NCBI GenBank assembly: GCA_001799795.1
Contig: MGUD01000006.1
Coordinates: 1 to 46,113, forward strand
Length of the DNA: 46,113 bases
Direction of reading: 5' to 3'
Source: Elusimicrobia bacterium GWC2_61_19
GTDB taxonomy: Bacteria; Elusimicrobiota; Elusimicrobia; Elusimicrobiales; UBA9959
Under the pieces are notes generated by a model. That model was not told where the DNA came from. It saw nothing but the letters and a program-made list of their open reading frames with translations, and did not search any database. This document shows, in pieces, positions 7,108 through 15,600 of the stretch (position 1 is the stretch's first letter; each line of letters starts with the position of its first letter). A program made the translations under genes and the position numbers.

Positions 7108-7113
7108 ATTATA
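7108..7113 (-). promoter_or_regulatory. -10 element of the redox operon
   Basis: Perfect TATAAT on the minus strand, 7 nt before the chosen ATG at 7100. No convincing -35 hexamer is seen at 16-18 nt. If used, the transcript would be leaderless or nearly so. Confidence 0.4.
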
Positions 7114-7194
7114 CAACTTCGGGTTTTGAAGGCGCGGCCGATTTTGTTATTATCAATAAGACCTTCCACTGCGCTCTATTAAGGAGAAGATATA

Positions 7195-8808
7195 ATGGCG
7201 GACAACGCAAAACAGGCCCCTTTTAAATACGAGTGGTTCACGCTGGGGGATATAAACGGCTTCTTCGGCCTTATGTTCGACAACATGACCGTGCTGTCCT
7301 TCCTGGCCGGCATCATGATCTTCGCCTTCGGCTTTCCCGCCGAAATAGTCTATAAGAAAATGTTCCCCGGCACCGCTTTCGGCGTGCTGTTCGGCGACCT
7401 GGTCTACACCTGGATGGCTTTCCGCCTGGCCAAGCGCACCAATAACCCGAAGGTGACCGCCATGCCGCTGGGGCTGGACACGCCGTCCACCATCGGCATA
7501 GCGCTGGCCGTGCTGGGCCCGGCCTTCCTGTCCTTCAAGGCCAGGGGCATGGCCGAGTACGACGCCGCCATGCTGACCTGGTACCTGGGCATGGCCACCA
7601 TGGTGATGATCGGTGTGGTCAAGTTCGGCCTTTCCTTCGTAGGCGGCTGGCTGCAGAAGCAGATCCCGCAGGCGGGCCTGCTCGGGTCGCTGGCCGGCAT
7701 CGGCCTGGCGCTCATCGGCTTCATCCCGGTGGTGGAGATCTTCGGCATGCCTATCGTCGGCATGATCGCCCTGGGTCTTATTATCTATACGCTGATAGCC
7801 GGCATAAAGCTGCCCAGGAATTTCCCGGGCGTCTTCGCCGCGGTGGCCGTGGGGACCGCGCTCTATTACGTGCTGGCGCCTTACGGGCTGGCCGGCGGGC
7901 ATTACCAGGCGTTCTCGGCGCAGCTGCACTTCGGGCTGCCTGTCCCGTCGTTCGACTTCATCAAGGGGCTTAGCGAAGCCGTCAAGTTCCTGCCCATAGC
8001 CATCCCGTTCGCCATCCTTACCGTGGTGGGCGGCGTTAACGTCACCGAGAGCGCGCGCGTCGCCGGCGACGACTTCAATACCCGCGACATCCTGCTGACC
8101 GAGGCCATCGCCACGCTGGTGGCCGGCGTGTGCGGCGGCGTGGCGCAGAGCACGCCCTATATCGGGCAGCCGGCCTACAAGGCCATGGGCAGCCGCGCGG
8201 GCTACACGCTGCTGACGGGCATCTTCATCGGCCTGGGCGGTTTCCTCGGCTACGTGGGTTTTATCGTCGAGGTCATCCCGCGCGCTGTGATAGCGCCCAT
8301 CCTGGTGTTCGTGGCGCTGGACATCATCTGCCAGGCCTTCCACGCCTGCCCCGTGCGGCACGCGCCGGCCGTGGCCTTCGCCTTCTTCCCGACGGTGGCG
8401 CGCCTGCTGCAGATAAAACTGTCCAACCCCGCGCTGGTGCCGCCGGAGATCTTCGTAAAACAAATGACGACGGTGGAGAAGGCCCTGCCGGAAATGCTGG
8501 TGACGGTGGCGCTGGGCAACGGCTTCATCCTGACGGCCATGCTGTGGGGCGCGTTCGTGGCCAAGCTGATAGACCGGCACGTGCGGGCCGCCGCCTTCTA
8601 CGTGCTGGTCTGCGCCGCGCTCACTTTCTTCGGCATCATACATTCCGCCATCCCCGACGGGAATATGTACCTGCCGTGGACGCTGCCTTATCCCGCCAAC
8701 CAGGTGCCGTACCAGTTCACGCTCGGTTATCTCGCGCTGGCCGCGCTGCTGCTGGTGCTCTCTTTCTCCAAAGAAGTGAAAGAAGGGCACGCGCCGGAAC
8801 ATTATTAG
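7195..8808 (+). CDS. NCS2-like (xanthine/uracil-type) membrane permease
   Basis: 537 aa, highly hydrophobic, with roughly 12-14 membrane segments. The block MPLGLDTPSTIGIALAVLG and the later GGVNVTESARVAGDDFNTRD resemble the nucleobase:cation symporter-2/AzgA superfamily, where such segments line the substrate site. The substrate cannot be read from sequence; it could also transport another anion, as in related SulP-like folds. A strong AAGGAGA Shine-Dalgarno precedes ATG 7195. Divergent from the redox operon, with which it shares a ~95-nt intergenic region. Confidence 0.8.
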   Translation: MADNAKQAPFKYEWFTLGDINGFFGLMFDNMTVLSFLAGIMIFAFGFPAEIVYKKMFPGTAFGVLFGDLVYTWMAFRLAKRTNNPKVTAMPLGLDTPSTIGIALAVLGPAFLSFKARGMAEYDAAMLTWYLGMATMVMIGVVKFGLSFVGGWLQKQIPQAGLLGSLAGIGLALIGFIPVVEIFGMPIVGMIALGLIIYTLIAGIKLPRNFPGVFAAVAVGTALYYVLAPYGLAGGHYQAFSAQLHFGLPVPSFDFIKGLSEAVKFLPIAIPFAILTVVGGVNVTESARVAGDDFNTRDILLTEAIATLVAGVCGGVAQSTPYIGQPAYKAMGSRAGYTLLTGIFIGLGGFLGYVGFIVEVIPRAVIAPILVFVALDIICQAFHACPVRHAPAVAFAFFPTVARLLQIKLSNPALVPPEIFVKQMTTVEKALPEMLVTVALGNGFILTAMLWGAFVAKLIDRHVRAAAFYVLVCAALTFFGIIHSAIPDGNMYLPWTLPYPANQVPYQFTLGYLALAALLLVLSFSKEVKEGHAPEHY

Positions 8809-8840
8809 GGCTCCGTTGGGAAAAAATAAAAAAATAAATA

Positions 8841-8879
8841 AAAATAAGTGTTGCAATTCAATAGCACAATATATAGAAT
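8841..8879 (+). promoter_or_regulatory. Promoter of the 23-aa lysine-rich peptide gene
   Basis: TTGCAA (8851-8856), 17-nt spacer, TAGAAT (8874-8879), preceded by an A/T-rich tract (8821-8849) resembling an UP element. The string AAAATAAGTGTTGC (8841-8854) is identical to that before the 78-aa basic gene. Confidence 0.7.
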
Positions 8880-8918
8880 TCAATTCAGCGCACAGTTGGC
8901 GCAAGGAGAAAAATAACA

Positions 8919-8990
8919 ATGGCTACCAAAAAGAAAGCTACCAAGAAAGTTGCTAAGAAGAAAGTCGCGAAGAAGGGTAAGAAGAAATAA
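8919..8990 (+). CDS. 23-aa lysine/alanine-rich peptide (histone H1-tail-like)
   Basis: ATG at 8919 follows AAGGAG with 8-nt spacing. The product is MATKKKATKKVAKKKVAKKG then KKK: about 60% lysine, with (A/V)-K-K repeats as in the C-terminal tails of bacterial histone H1-like proteins (Hc1/AlgP type). Promoter, Shine-Dalgarno, ORF and downstream hairpin form a complete unit, so it is likely translated despite its size. Probable role is DNA or RNA charge binding (inference). It is unlikely to be a remnant, since no flanking H1-like coding sequence is seen. Confidence 0.8.
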   Translation: MATKKKATKKVAKKKVAKKGKKK

Positions 8991-9010
8991 CTTAGCTTCT
9001 TAACGACAGA

Positions 9011-9058
9011 AGGCGGCACTTAAAGCGCGGTTAAAAGGCTTTTTAGTGCCGCCTCTGC
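9011..9058 (+). terminator. Hairpin terminator after the lysine-rich peptide
   Basis: AGGCGGCACT (9011-9020) pairs perfectly with AGTGCCGCCT (9045-9054); the stem is extended by TAAA/TTTT with one mismatch. The downstream T tract (ATTTTATA, from 9059) is short. The next gene starts at 9066. Confidence 0.65.
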
Positions 9059-9065
9059 ATTTTAT

Positions 9066-10007
9066 ATGGGGACACCTTCCACACTCTTTATTCTCAATCC
9101 CGCCGCCGGGCACGGGCGCGCCGGGCGCGTCTGGGCGTCTTTAAAAGAAGCCGCGCTGCGGCTTACGCCGGATTCCGTCTGCGCGGTGACCCAAAGCGCC
9201 GGCCACGCCGCGCAGCTCGCGCGCGAAGCCGTAGCCCGCGGCACCACAAAAATTATCGCGGTGGGCGGCGACGGCACTTTCAGCGAAACCCTTGAGGGCG
9301 TGATGGCGGCGCCGGAACATCTGCGCCGCGGCGTCACGCTGGGCGCCATTCCCGCGGGTTCTGGCTGCGACCTGGCGCGGCACCTGGGCTACCCGCGCGG
9401 CCGCGACGGGCTGCTGGACCTGCTGGCCCGCGGCCGCGCGCGCCGTCTCGACGCGGGCAGGATAAATTATACGGGCTTGGGCGGCGAACCCAGGACGCGG
9501 CATTTCATCAACATCGCGGCTTTCGGCCTGGCCGGCGACGTGGCCCATCACATCAAGGCCATGGGCAAGCCGCTCGGCGGCACGGTCTCCTACGCCGTGT
9601 CCTCGGCGCGCGTGCTGCTGACGGCGCGCGCCAAGGCCGTGCGGCTGCTGGCCGACGGGGAAGACCTTTCCGGCCGCTACCACCTGGGCGTGCTCGCCAA
9701 TACTTCCTCCATGGGCGGCGGCATGCTGATAGCTCCCCGCGCGGCCGACGACGACGGGCTGATGGACCTGGTGCTGGTGGCCGACATGAGCCGCATAGCT
9801 CTGCTGCGGAATTTCCCTAAACTTTATAAAGGGACGCATCTGGGTTCGCCGGGGATAACCCTAAGGCGCGTGCGCAGGCTGGAGGCCGCTTCGGACGAAA
9901 CGGTGTACCTCAACATAGACGGCGAGGCCGACGGCAGGTTTCCCGCGGTTTTCGAAACGCTGCCCGGCGCGGTAAGCGTTCTGGTGCCGGAGAAAAAGCA
10001 TGGATAG
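9066..10007 (+). CDS. Diacylglycerol/lipid kinase family protein (YegS/BmrU-like)
   Basis: 313 aa. N-terminal LFILNPAAGHGRAG, the nucleotide-binding AVGGDGTFSE and AIPAGSGCDLARHLG match the DAG-kinase catalytic domain (DAGK_cat), and the C-terminal half (IDGEADG..., GGGMLIAPRAADDDGLMDLV) the YegS C-terminal domain. It phosphorylates a lipid such as diacylglycerol or a related polyprenyl/sphingoid substrate at the inner membrane; the exact substrate is not readable. NTS in ANTSSMGGG corresponds to the usual N-x-xx-GGG motif. Its 3' end overlaps the next gene by 8 nt, suggesting translational coupling. Confidence 0.92.
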   Translation: MGTPSTLFILNPAAGHGRAGRVWASLKEAALRLTPDSVCAVTQSAGHAAQLAREAVARGTTKIIAVGGDGTFSETLEGVMAAPEHLRRGVTLGAIPAGSGCDLARHLGYPRGRDGLLDLLARGRARRLDAGRINYTGLGGEPRTRHFINIAAFGLAGDVAHHIKAMGKPLGGTVSYAVSSARVLLTARAKAVRLLADGEDLSGRYHLGVLANTSSMGGGMLIAPRAADDDGLMDLVLVADMSRIALLRNFPKLYKGTHLGSPGITLRRVRRLEAASDETVYLNIDGEADGRFPAVFETLPGAVSVLVPEKKHG

Positions 10008-10623
10008 AGCGGGCAAAGAAGAACTCTTTAACAGCATAACCCATATGATCGGGGCCGTGCTGGCCCTGGCCGGGCTGGTGGTGCTGGTGGTGTCCGCCTC
10101 GCTGCGCGGCGACGCGTGGCGGGTCGTCAGTTTTTCCGTTTACGGCGCGACGCTTTTCCTGCTATACCTGGCCTCCGCTTTCTATCACACTTCCGGAGGT
10201 GCCGCCAAAAAAATATTCCGCGTTATCGACCACCAGTCCATCTACCTGCTGATAGCCGGCACCTATACGCCATTCACGCTGGTGACGCTGCGCGGCGCCT
10301 GGGGCTGGTCCCTGTTCGGCGTTATCTGGGGCCTGGCCGCGTTCGGCGTAGTGCTGGATTCCATACGCAATAAAGGCAGCCGCCTGCCGCAGCTGTTCAT
10401 ATACATCCTTATGGGCTGGCTTATAACCATAGCCCTGGGGCCGCTGCTGCGGGCTTTGCCCCGTGCGGGTTTTGTGCTGCTGGCGGTGGGAGGGATGTTC
10501 TACACTTCCGGCGTGGCTTTTTACGTTATGGACAAGCGGTTCAAATATTTCCACGGCATCTGGCACCTGTTCGTCCTGGCCGGCAGCCTCTCCCACTATT
10601 TCGCGGTCCTGCTCTACATTTAG
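10000..10623 (+). CDS. Hemolysin III / PAQR family membrane protein
   Basis: 207 aa, seven membrane helices. Conserved family motifs are SAFYHT (TM2), VIDHQSIYLLIAGTYTPF (TM3) and HGIWHLFVLAGSLSHYFAVL (TM7); the Ser, Asp and His residues form the zinc/amidase-like site of PAQR proteins. Bacterial members (YqfA/TrhA) affect membrane-lipid homeostasis rather than proven hemolysis. It begins within the end of the lipid-kinase gene, so the two are probably a lipid-metabolism pair. Confidence 0.93.
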   Translation: MDRAGKEELFNSITHMIGAVLALAGLVVLVVSASLRGDAWRVVSFSVYGATLFLLYLASAFYHTSGGAAKKIFRVIDHQSIYLLIAGTYTPFTLVTLRGAWGWSLFGVIWGLAAFGVVLDSIRNKGSRLPQLFIYILMGWLITIALGPLLRALPRAGFVLLAVGGMFYTSGVAFYVMDKRFKYFHGIWHLFVLAGSLSHYFAVLLYI

Positions 10624-10675
10624 CGGGGAACCGCACCCCCGCCGCCACCATCTCCCCTATAAGGGGGATTTAATC

Positions 10676-11133
10676 GTGCATTGGGACGGCAAGCTGGCTA
10701 ACGGTGACTATCCCAAAAGCGGTTCCCACAAGATCTATATAAAAGCCAAAGATATGGATGGCAACCCCTCGGAGGCCGTCGCTGTCGATTTCAAGATAGA
10801 CACCGGCGGCCCGATGGTAACCATCGGCAACCAGATAGCCGCCATTTACGCGAATTACCAGGGCATAAGCAAAATGAACCCCGCGTGCACCAACCCGTAT
10901 ATGGCGGAGACGTTGTCGCTTGGGCTTACGGTGGATGACCCGAGCTCCGGGGTGAGGAGGGTGGCGCTTATAGGCCCCGCGGGCACAGCGGTGTATAGCA
11001 AAGAGTTCCCCACGCCAACTGCTACGTACAGCGAGCCCGCGCTGCCCACCCTGGCGGACGGGCAGTATAAAGTAACAGCCGAAGACTGGGACACGTCAGG
11101 GCAGCGGCTGACGCAGAACAAGAGCTTCAGGGT
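10676..11133 (+). pseudogene. Internally deleted copy of part of the giant secreted-protein gene
   Basis: 10801-11092 aligns without gaps to 13932-14223 of the 3198-aa gene with about 7 mismatches in 292 nt; less similar homology extends left to ~10676. At 11093 the copy jumps to the equivalent of 14515 (through ~14550), skipping exactly 291 nt (97 codons, in frame). The frame stays open to a stop at 11165-11167 but has no start of its own and its upstream part overlaps the hemolysin III gene in another frame. It lacks a signal peptide and is best read as a recombination remnant or silent donor cassette. The rest of 11134-11290 shows no gene. Confidence 0.85.
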
Positions 11134-11292
11134 TGGAGATCGTAATACTGTAATCCGTCTGCTATAAACTAACCGGGGGAGTAATTTGGGTTACATAATA
11201 TCGTGCCGGTGTCTGAAAAAACAGCGGTTAAAACTTAAATTCGCCAGTAGCGTTTCATTGGGGAAATGACTAAAAAACTGACGCGCGCGAAT

Positions 11293-11321
11293 TTGACAAA
11301 CAGGCACTTACCCTCTATACT
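11293..11321 (+). promoter_or_regulatory. Near-consensus sigma70 promoter of the HEAT / giant protein operon
   Basis: Perfect TTGACA (11293-11298), 17-nt spacer, TATACT (11316-11321). Predicted start near 11328, giving a ~60-nt leader to the ATG at 11387, which has AGGGAG 6 nt upstream. The TATACTATT sequence recurs in the promoter of the second HEAT gene (44532). Confidence 0.85.
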
Positions 11322-11386
11322 ATTGCCGGGAGTCTTGGGCTAAGCAGCAGCACTGACCAACATCGATATATTATTAGGGAGTCTAT

Positions 11387-12643
11387 ATGAATAAGCTTAT
11401 TATTGCTTTTGCTTTTATCTTCATGGCTGTCGGCGCGTCCGCGCAGACGCGCCGGAGTTTTAAGGACATAGATAAAGATATTAAACAGGCCAAAAGCACC
11501 GCAACGGCTATGGCCCTGATAAATTCAATAGGGGAAACTGAGCCGCAGACGGACGAAGACGTGCGGATACTGGGGCAGTTGATGGACAGCTACCCCAGGG
11601 AGGGACAGAGGGCGCTGGCCAAGACAAAGAACCCAAAACTTGCCAAAGCTGTAATGAAAGAATGCGACAGAGAGGTAAACAAATTCAAAGCCGACAAAGA
11701 CAAAGACTGGAAGAACCTGCCCGAAGCCCAGCGCCAGGAAAAGTTCAATGCCCTATTGAATACCCAGGCTATGATGGTCACCCTTGGGAACCTTAAGAAC
11801 AGGGAAGCCTTGCCCTACCTGAAACAGTATATATCCCCGGAATACGATGGCACCTTAAGCTACACGGCCTCCCAGGCCATAGGCAGGATAGCGCCGGATG
11901 ATCCTGCGGTGTTCAGGGAACTTTGGGATAAGCAGGGGGTAAAAAGTATCAGCTACAACGCTTATGGCAAAAGCGTGCTAAAAGAAGTGGCCGAGAAAAT
12001 GCAGGACCCGAAGGTTCCGCAGTCGGAAAAAAACAGGATTCTTGGCAAAGCTAAACCATCACTGTTAAGTGGAAAGGACCCGGAGGAGAAAAAATTGATT
12101 AAAGATATTCTTTTAAACCATCCCAGTAGTGATTTAAAAGGAGAAGTCGGTGGAGCAATGGTCCATGCCGTAATCAATAACCCCGAGGAAAGTGATAAAG
12201 ATTTTGTTATTGAATGGGTGAAAAAGGAAAAATCTCTCGCGGTTTGGAATGCTCCATACGTTATGGATAGGGTTTGGGATGTGCGGTTTATTCCAGTCCT
12301 ACTGGAGATGCTGAAAAATCCAGCTGACTGGATGCCGAAGGGAAACGTGGCGCAACTTTTGGCGCGACGCCAGGTAAAAGAAGCGCTCCCTTCCCTGGCA
12401 GAATGCATCGAAAAAGATAAAGAGGAAAATGTCCGTGCTTACTGTCGGGATAGTTATTACAAAATATCAGGGAAGATGCCTGTTGTTTTCCATCCCAATG
12501 ATGTCGCATATTTTGAGAAACAATTTAAAGACCCATATACTCTTGATTTTTACTCCAAGCTTAAAGATAGTGATCCGAATAAGAAACAACAATTGGCTTT
12601 AATGGCCTCTCTCGAGGAATTCAAGAGGGGGCAGGCCAAGTGA
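11387..12643 (+). CDS. Secreted HEAT-like repeat protein
   Basis: 418 aa. Signal peptide MNKLIIAFAFIFMAVGASAQ (cleavage after ASA). The rest is alpha-helical and Lys/Glu-rich, with HEAT/PBS-lyase-like units such as LGNLKNREALPYLKQYIS, ASQAIGRIAPDDP and LLARRQVKEALPSLAECI, so a solenoid for protein contacts is likely. More A/T-rich than the surrounding housekeeping genes. Its TGA overlaps the GTG start of the giant secreted protein (GTGA), so the two are made together; a role in export or surface assembly of the giant protein is inference. Confidence 0.82.
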   Translation: MNKLIIAFAFIFMAVGASAQTRRSFKDIDKDIKQAKSTATAMALINSIGETEPQTDEDVRILGQLMDSYPREGQRALAKTKNPKLAKAVMKECDREVNKFKADKDKDWKNLPEAQRQEKFNALLNTQAMMVTLGNLKNREALPYLKQYISPEYDGTLSYTASQAIGRIAPDDPAVFRELWDKQGVKSISYNAYGKSVLKEVAEKMQDPKVPQSEKNRILGKAKPSLLSGKDPEEKKLIKDILLNHPSSDLKGEVGGAMVHAVINNPEESDKDFVIEWVKKEKSLAVWNAPYVMDRVWDVRFIPVLLEMLKNPADWMPKGNVAQLLARRQVKEALPSLAECIEKDKEENVRAYCRDSYYKISGKMPVVFHPNDVAYFEKQFKDPYTLDFYSKLKDSDPNKKQQLALMASLEEFKRGQAK

Positions 12644-15600
12644 AGAAACTTTGCCTCCTAATTGGGTTAGCCATCCTGCCCGTACACACTGCACGGGCGT
12701 GGTGGTCGATGGAGCCGTTCCTTTCAACACATAAAACTATCAGTGAACAGGCCGTGTTGCTTGTTAATCAGGGTGAGTACCCAGATATTAATAAGTTTTC
12801 TCGTGTCATTATCGACGCGACTACTACTCCGGGGATTGATGCAATAGCGCATGGGAAGGACCCGGAACATCCTGACGCGGGGAAATTTAATGGTGGAGAT
12901 TATGAGCAATGGTGGAAAGATGCGCAGGATACGTATAAAAAACAAGAATACTCCGACGATTTTAAAGCGTACTTCCGCATAGGCTCCATGGCCCACTTGG
13001 TTCAAGACCAGGCTGTCCCGGCACATGCGGACAATATTTACCATGGACAGGAAGTCGGTGACGAGGGGTGTTTCTCTCTGCTATTTAACACTATTATTCC
13101 CTGTGACCCCGATGAACTTGAAAAATACGCCTCTTGGGTCGGATTAGCGGGGATGTTGAGAATAGACCAGAATGTGCCGGTAACCTTTGATGGCAATCCA
13201 TTATCTCACTATTATAACCCTAAAAATCTTGCAGCCTCGATGATTTATACTACCCAAATACAAACTGAACAGGATAATTGGCGGTATCCTGCACTCGGCG
13301 GGGTAGAGCAATGGCGTGGACGCAGATACTGGTATCCAAATGGCCAGGAACAGTACGGTTATACCGGTCAGGCATTTTTTCCGAATAGTAACTTTTATAG
13401 TGGGCTTGGTTGGGGTGCTTACGGCGGGCCAGGCGAGCCCGGCGGAAAAGATATGTATGCGTCCTACACGTTTTATGGTTTAGAGAGCGCCTCTGGTTTT
13501 ATCGCACATGACCAGTTGAACAAGGCTATAAGATATACCGCCGGCATGTTGATGGCCGTGTCCAAGTCTTTGCCTCCCATCGTCACCAACGCGGCTATTT
13601 CTGCTCCCAATATCGTGCCCGGGCAGTCCGTGGACATCACTTTCACTGTCCTGGAGAACCGCACGCCCGCCGCTACCATTTATCTTCTGCTCGACGAGCC
13701 CAACGGCAATGCCATAATCTCAAGTGAATACCAGTCCGGCAAGAACCTGCCAACTCTTTACGACGAGTATGCCGCGGATAAACTTCCTTACGGCCGCACC
13801 TACACTATCCCCTGGGACGGCAAGATGGCCAACGGGGAATACGCCCCCAGCGGTTCCCGCAAGATCTATATAAAAGCCAAAGATGTGGATGGCAATGAGT
13901 CCGACGCCGTCGCTGTGGATTTTAATATAGACACCGGCGGCCCGATGGTTACTATCGGCAACCAGATAGCCGTCATTTACGCGAATTATCAGGGCATAAG
14001 CAAAATGAACCCCGCGTGCACCAACCCGTATATGGCGGAGACGTTGTCGCTTGGGCTTACGGTGGATGACCCGAGCTCCGGGGTGCGGAAGGTGGCGCTT
14101 ATAGGCCCCGCGGGCACGGCGGTGTATAGCAAAGAGTTCCCCACGCCAACTGCTACGTACAGCGAGCCCGCGCTGCCCACCCTGGCGGACGGGCAGTATA
14201 AAGTAACAGCCGAAGACTGGGACGGTAACACTACGGAGGCCCAGTTCCGGCTGGGGAGCCTGTCCATCCCTACCGATAAGGCGGGCAGTTCCGTGTTTTA
14301 TAACCCGGCCACCAACAAATTCAGTGTGACGCTGAAAGTGAACGCCAAAAGCTACTTTCAGCTTGTAAGGGCTGAGCTGCTGGATGCCGAAGATAACCCG
14401 CTTGAAAGCCGCGAGCTCGCCGTTAAAGAGAGCCCCCTGACTTTTGCTTTAAGTGCGATACTGGATAACACGCAGAGCTTCCCCAGCCGCAATTATAACC
14501 TGCGCCTGACGGATACGTCCGGGCAGCGGCTGACGCAGAACAAGAGCTTCGCGGTTTGGGAAAGCTCCGTGGCTATGGCGGGGGTGGCGTTGGAGAAGTA
14601 TTCGGCGTTGACAGACTTGATGGCCCTGGGCCTTCTTCCCGGGGGAGCCGCCAGCGCCGAAACATATATAAGTGGGGGACCATTCGTCTTTGTGCCCGGG
14701 CCGGCTATGAGCGGCTATATGTCGGACGCGCCGGAGCAGGATACCCAGATAACCCTTTATGTTCAAACGGGAGACGAGGCCAATGCCCTTGGCGGCGAAA
14801 TGGTTCTGGGGATATGGAACAATAATTACCGCGTTTTCTCCGCGGGTTCGGTACCCCCCGATAATTGCGGCGGCATTGGATTACCGCTCCCGAGTGAAGC
14901 CCGTCTTTTATGCTGGAGCAAAATTATCAATAAATTGCCGATCAAGCGCTATGTTAAATTCCGCCTGAAGGGGGAGCAGGACCGGCCGGCTGGGGTTTAT
15001 GCTTGCAGCAGGTGGGATCCTGACAATCCTGGTTATTGCGTTGAGGGGGTTGGATTTCCCGAGTTGGTTGTTGCCGGAAATCTTTGGGGGGTGGTGCGAG
15101 GCGTAAGACATTTCGACAGCATGACCCAATTAACCGGAGCGCCTGGCGTTAACCTGCCGGCCGGCACAGATGTTACGGCTAAAATAAGCGAGATATTAAC
15201 AGCTACTTTCGGTAATGTCAGCCAAGCCGGGCTTTTGAGCGCTGTTTTTGTTACCCCGGCGGATTATCCCGGTACGCTCCCGTTAACGTCTTTTGGCCTG
15301 GATCTCGTTTCCGGGCAATATTCTGGGCAGGTCAGACTTGGGGTGAAGTATTCCGCCGCGCTTTCCCCGGGGCAGGAAGCGGGCATAGAGGCGTTCCAGG
15401 GGGTCTTTAACCCGGAAATAAACAGGTACGTGTTGCGCCCCATCGCTGCGCAGGTGGATACCGGGGGCAAGGAAGTTTTCTTCTCCACAGGCTCGCTTGG
15501 CGCTTTTCAGGTTACCGCGCCCAAGTATGCTACCCCCAACAGCTTAAAAAGCCCGGAATTATCCGACGGCCTGCCCGAGTATACAATGACGTCTAATTCC

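Noticed and set aside
7153-8919. Long minus-strand open frame opposite the permease
   Set aside because: His/Arg/Gln/Gly-rich shadow with no domain; the plus-strand permease has clear membrane segments and a Shine-Dalgarno.
10463-10680. A protein beginning inside the hemolysin III gene and running through the cassette
   Set aside because: The start lies in a different frame inside a real gene; the translation there has no family match and only the later segment is homologous.
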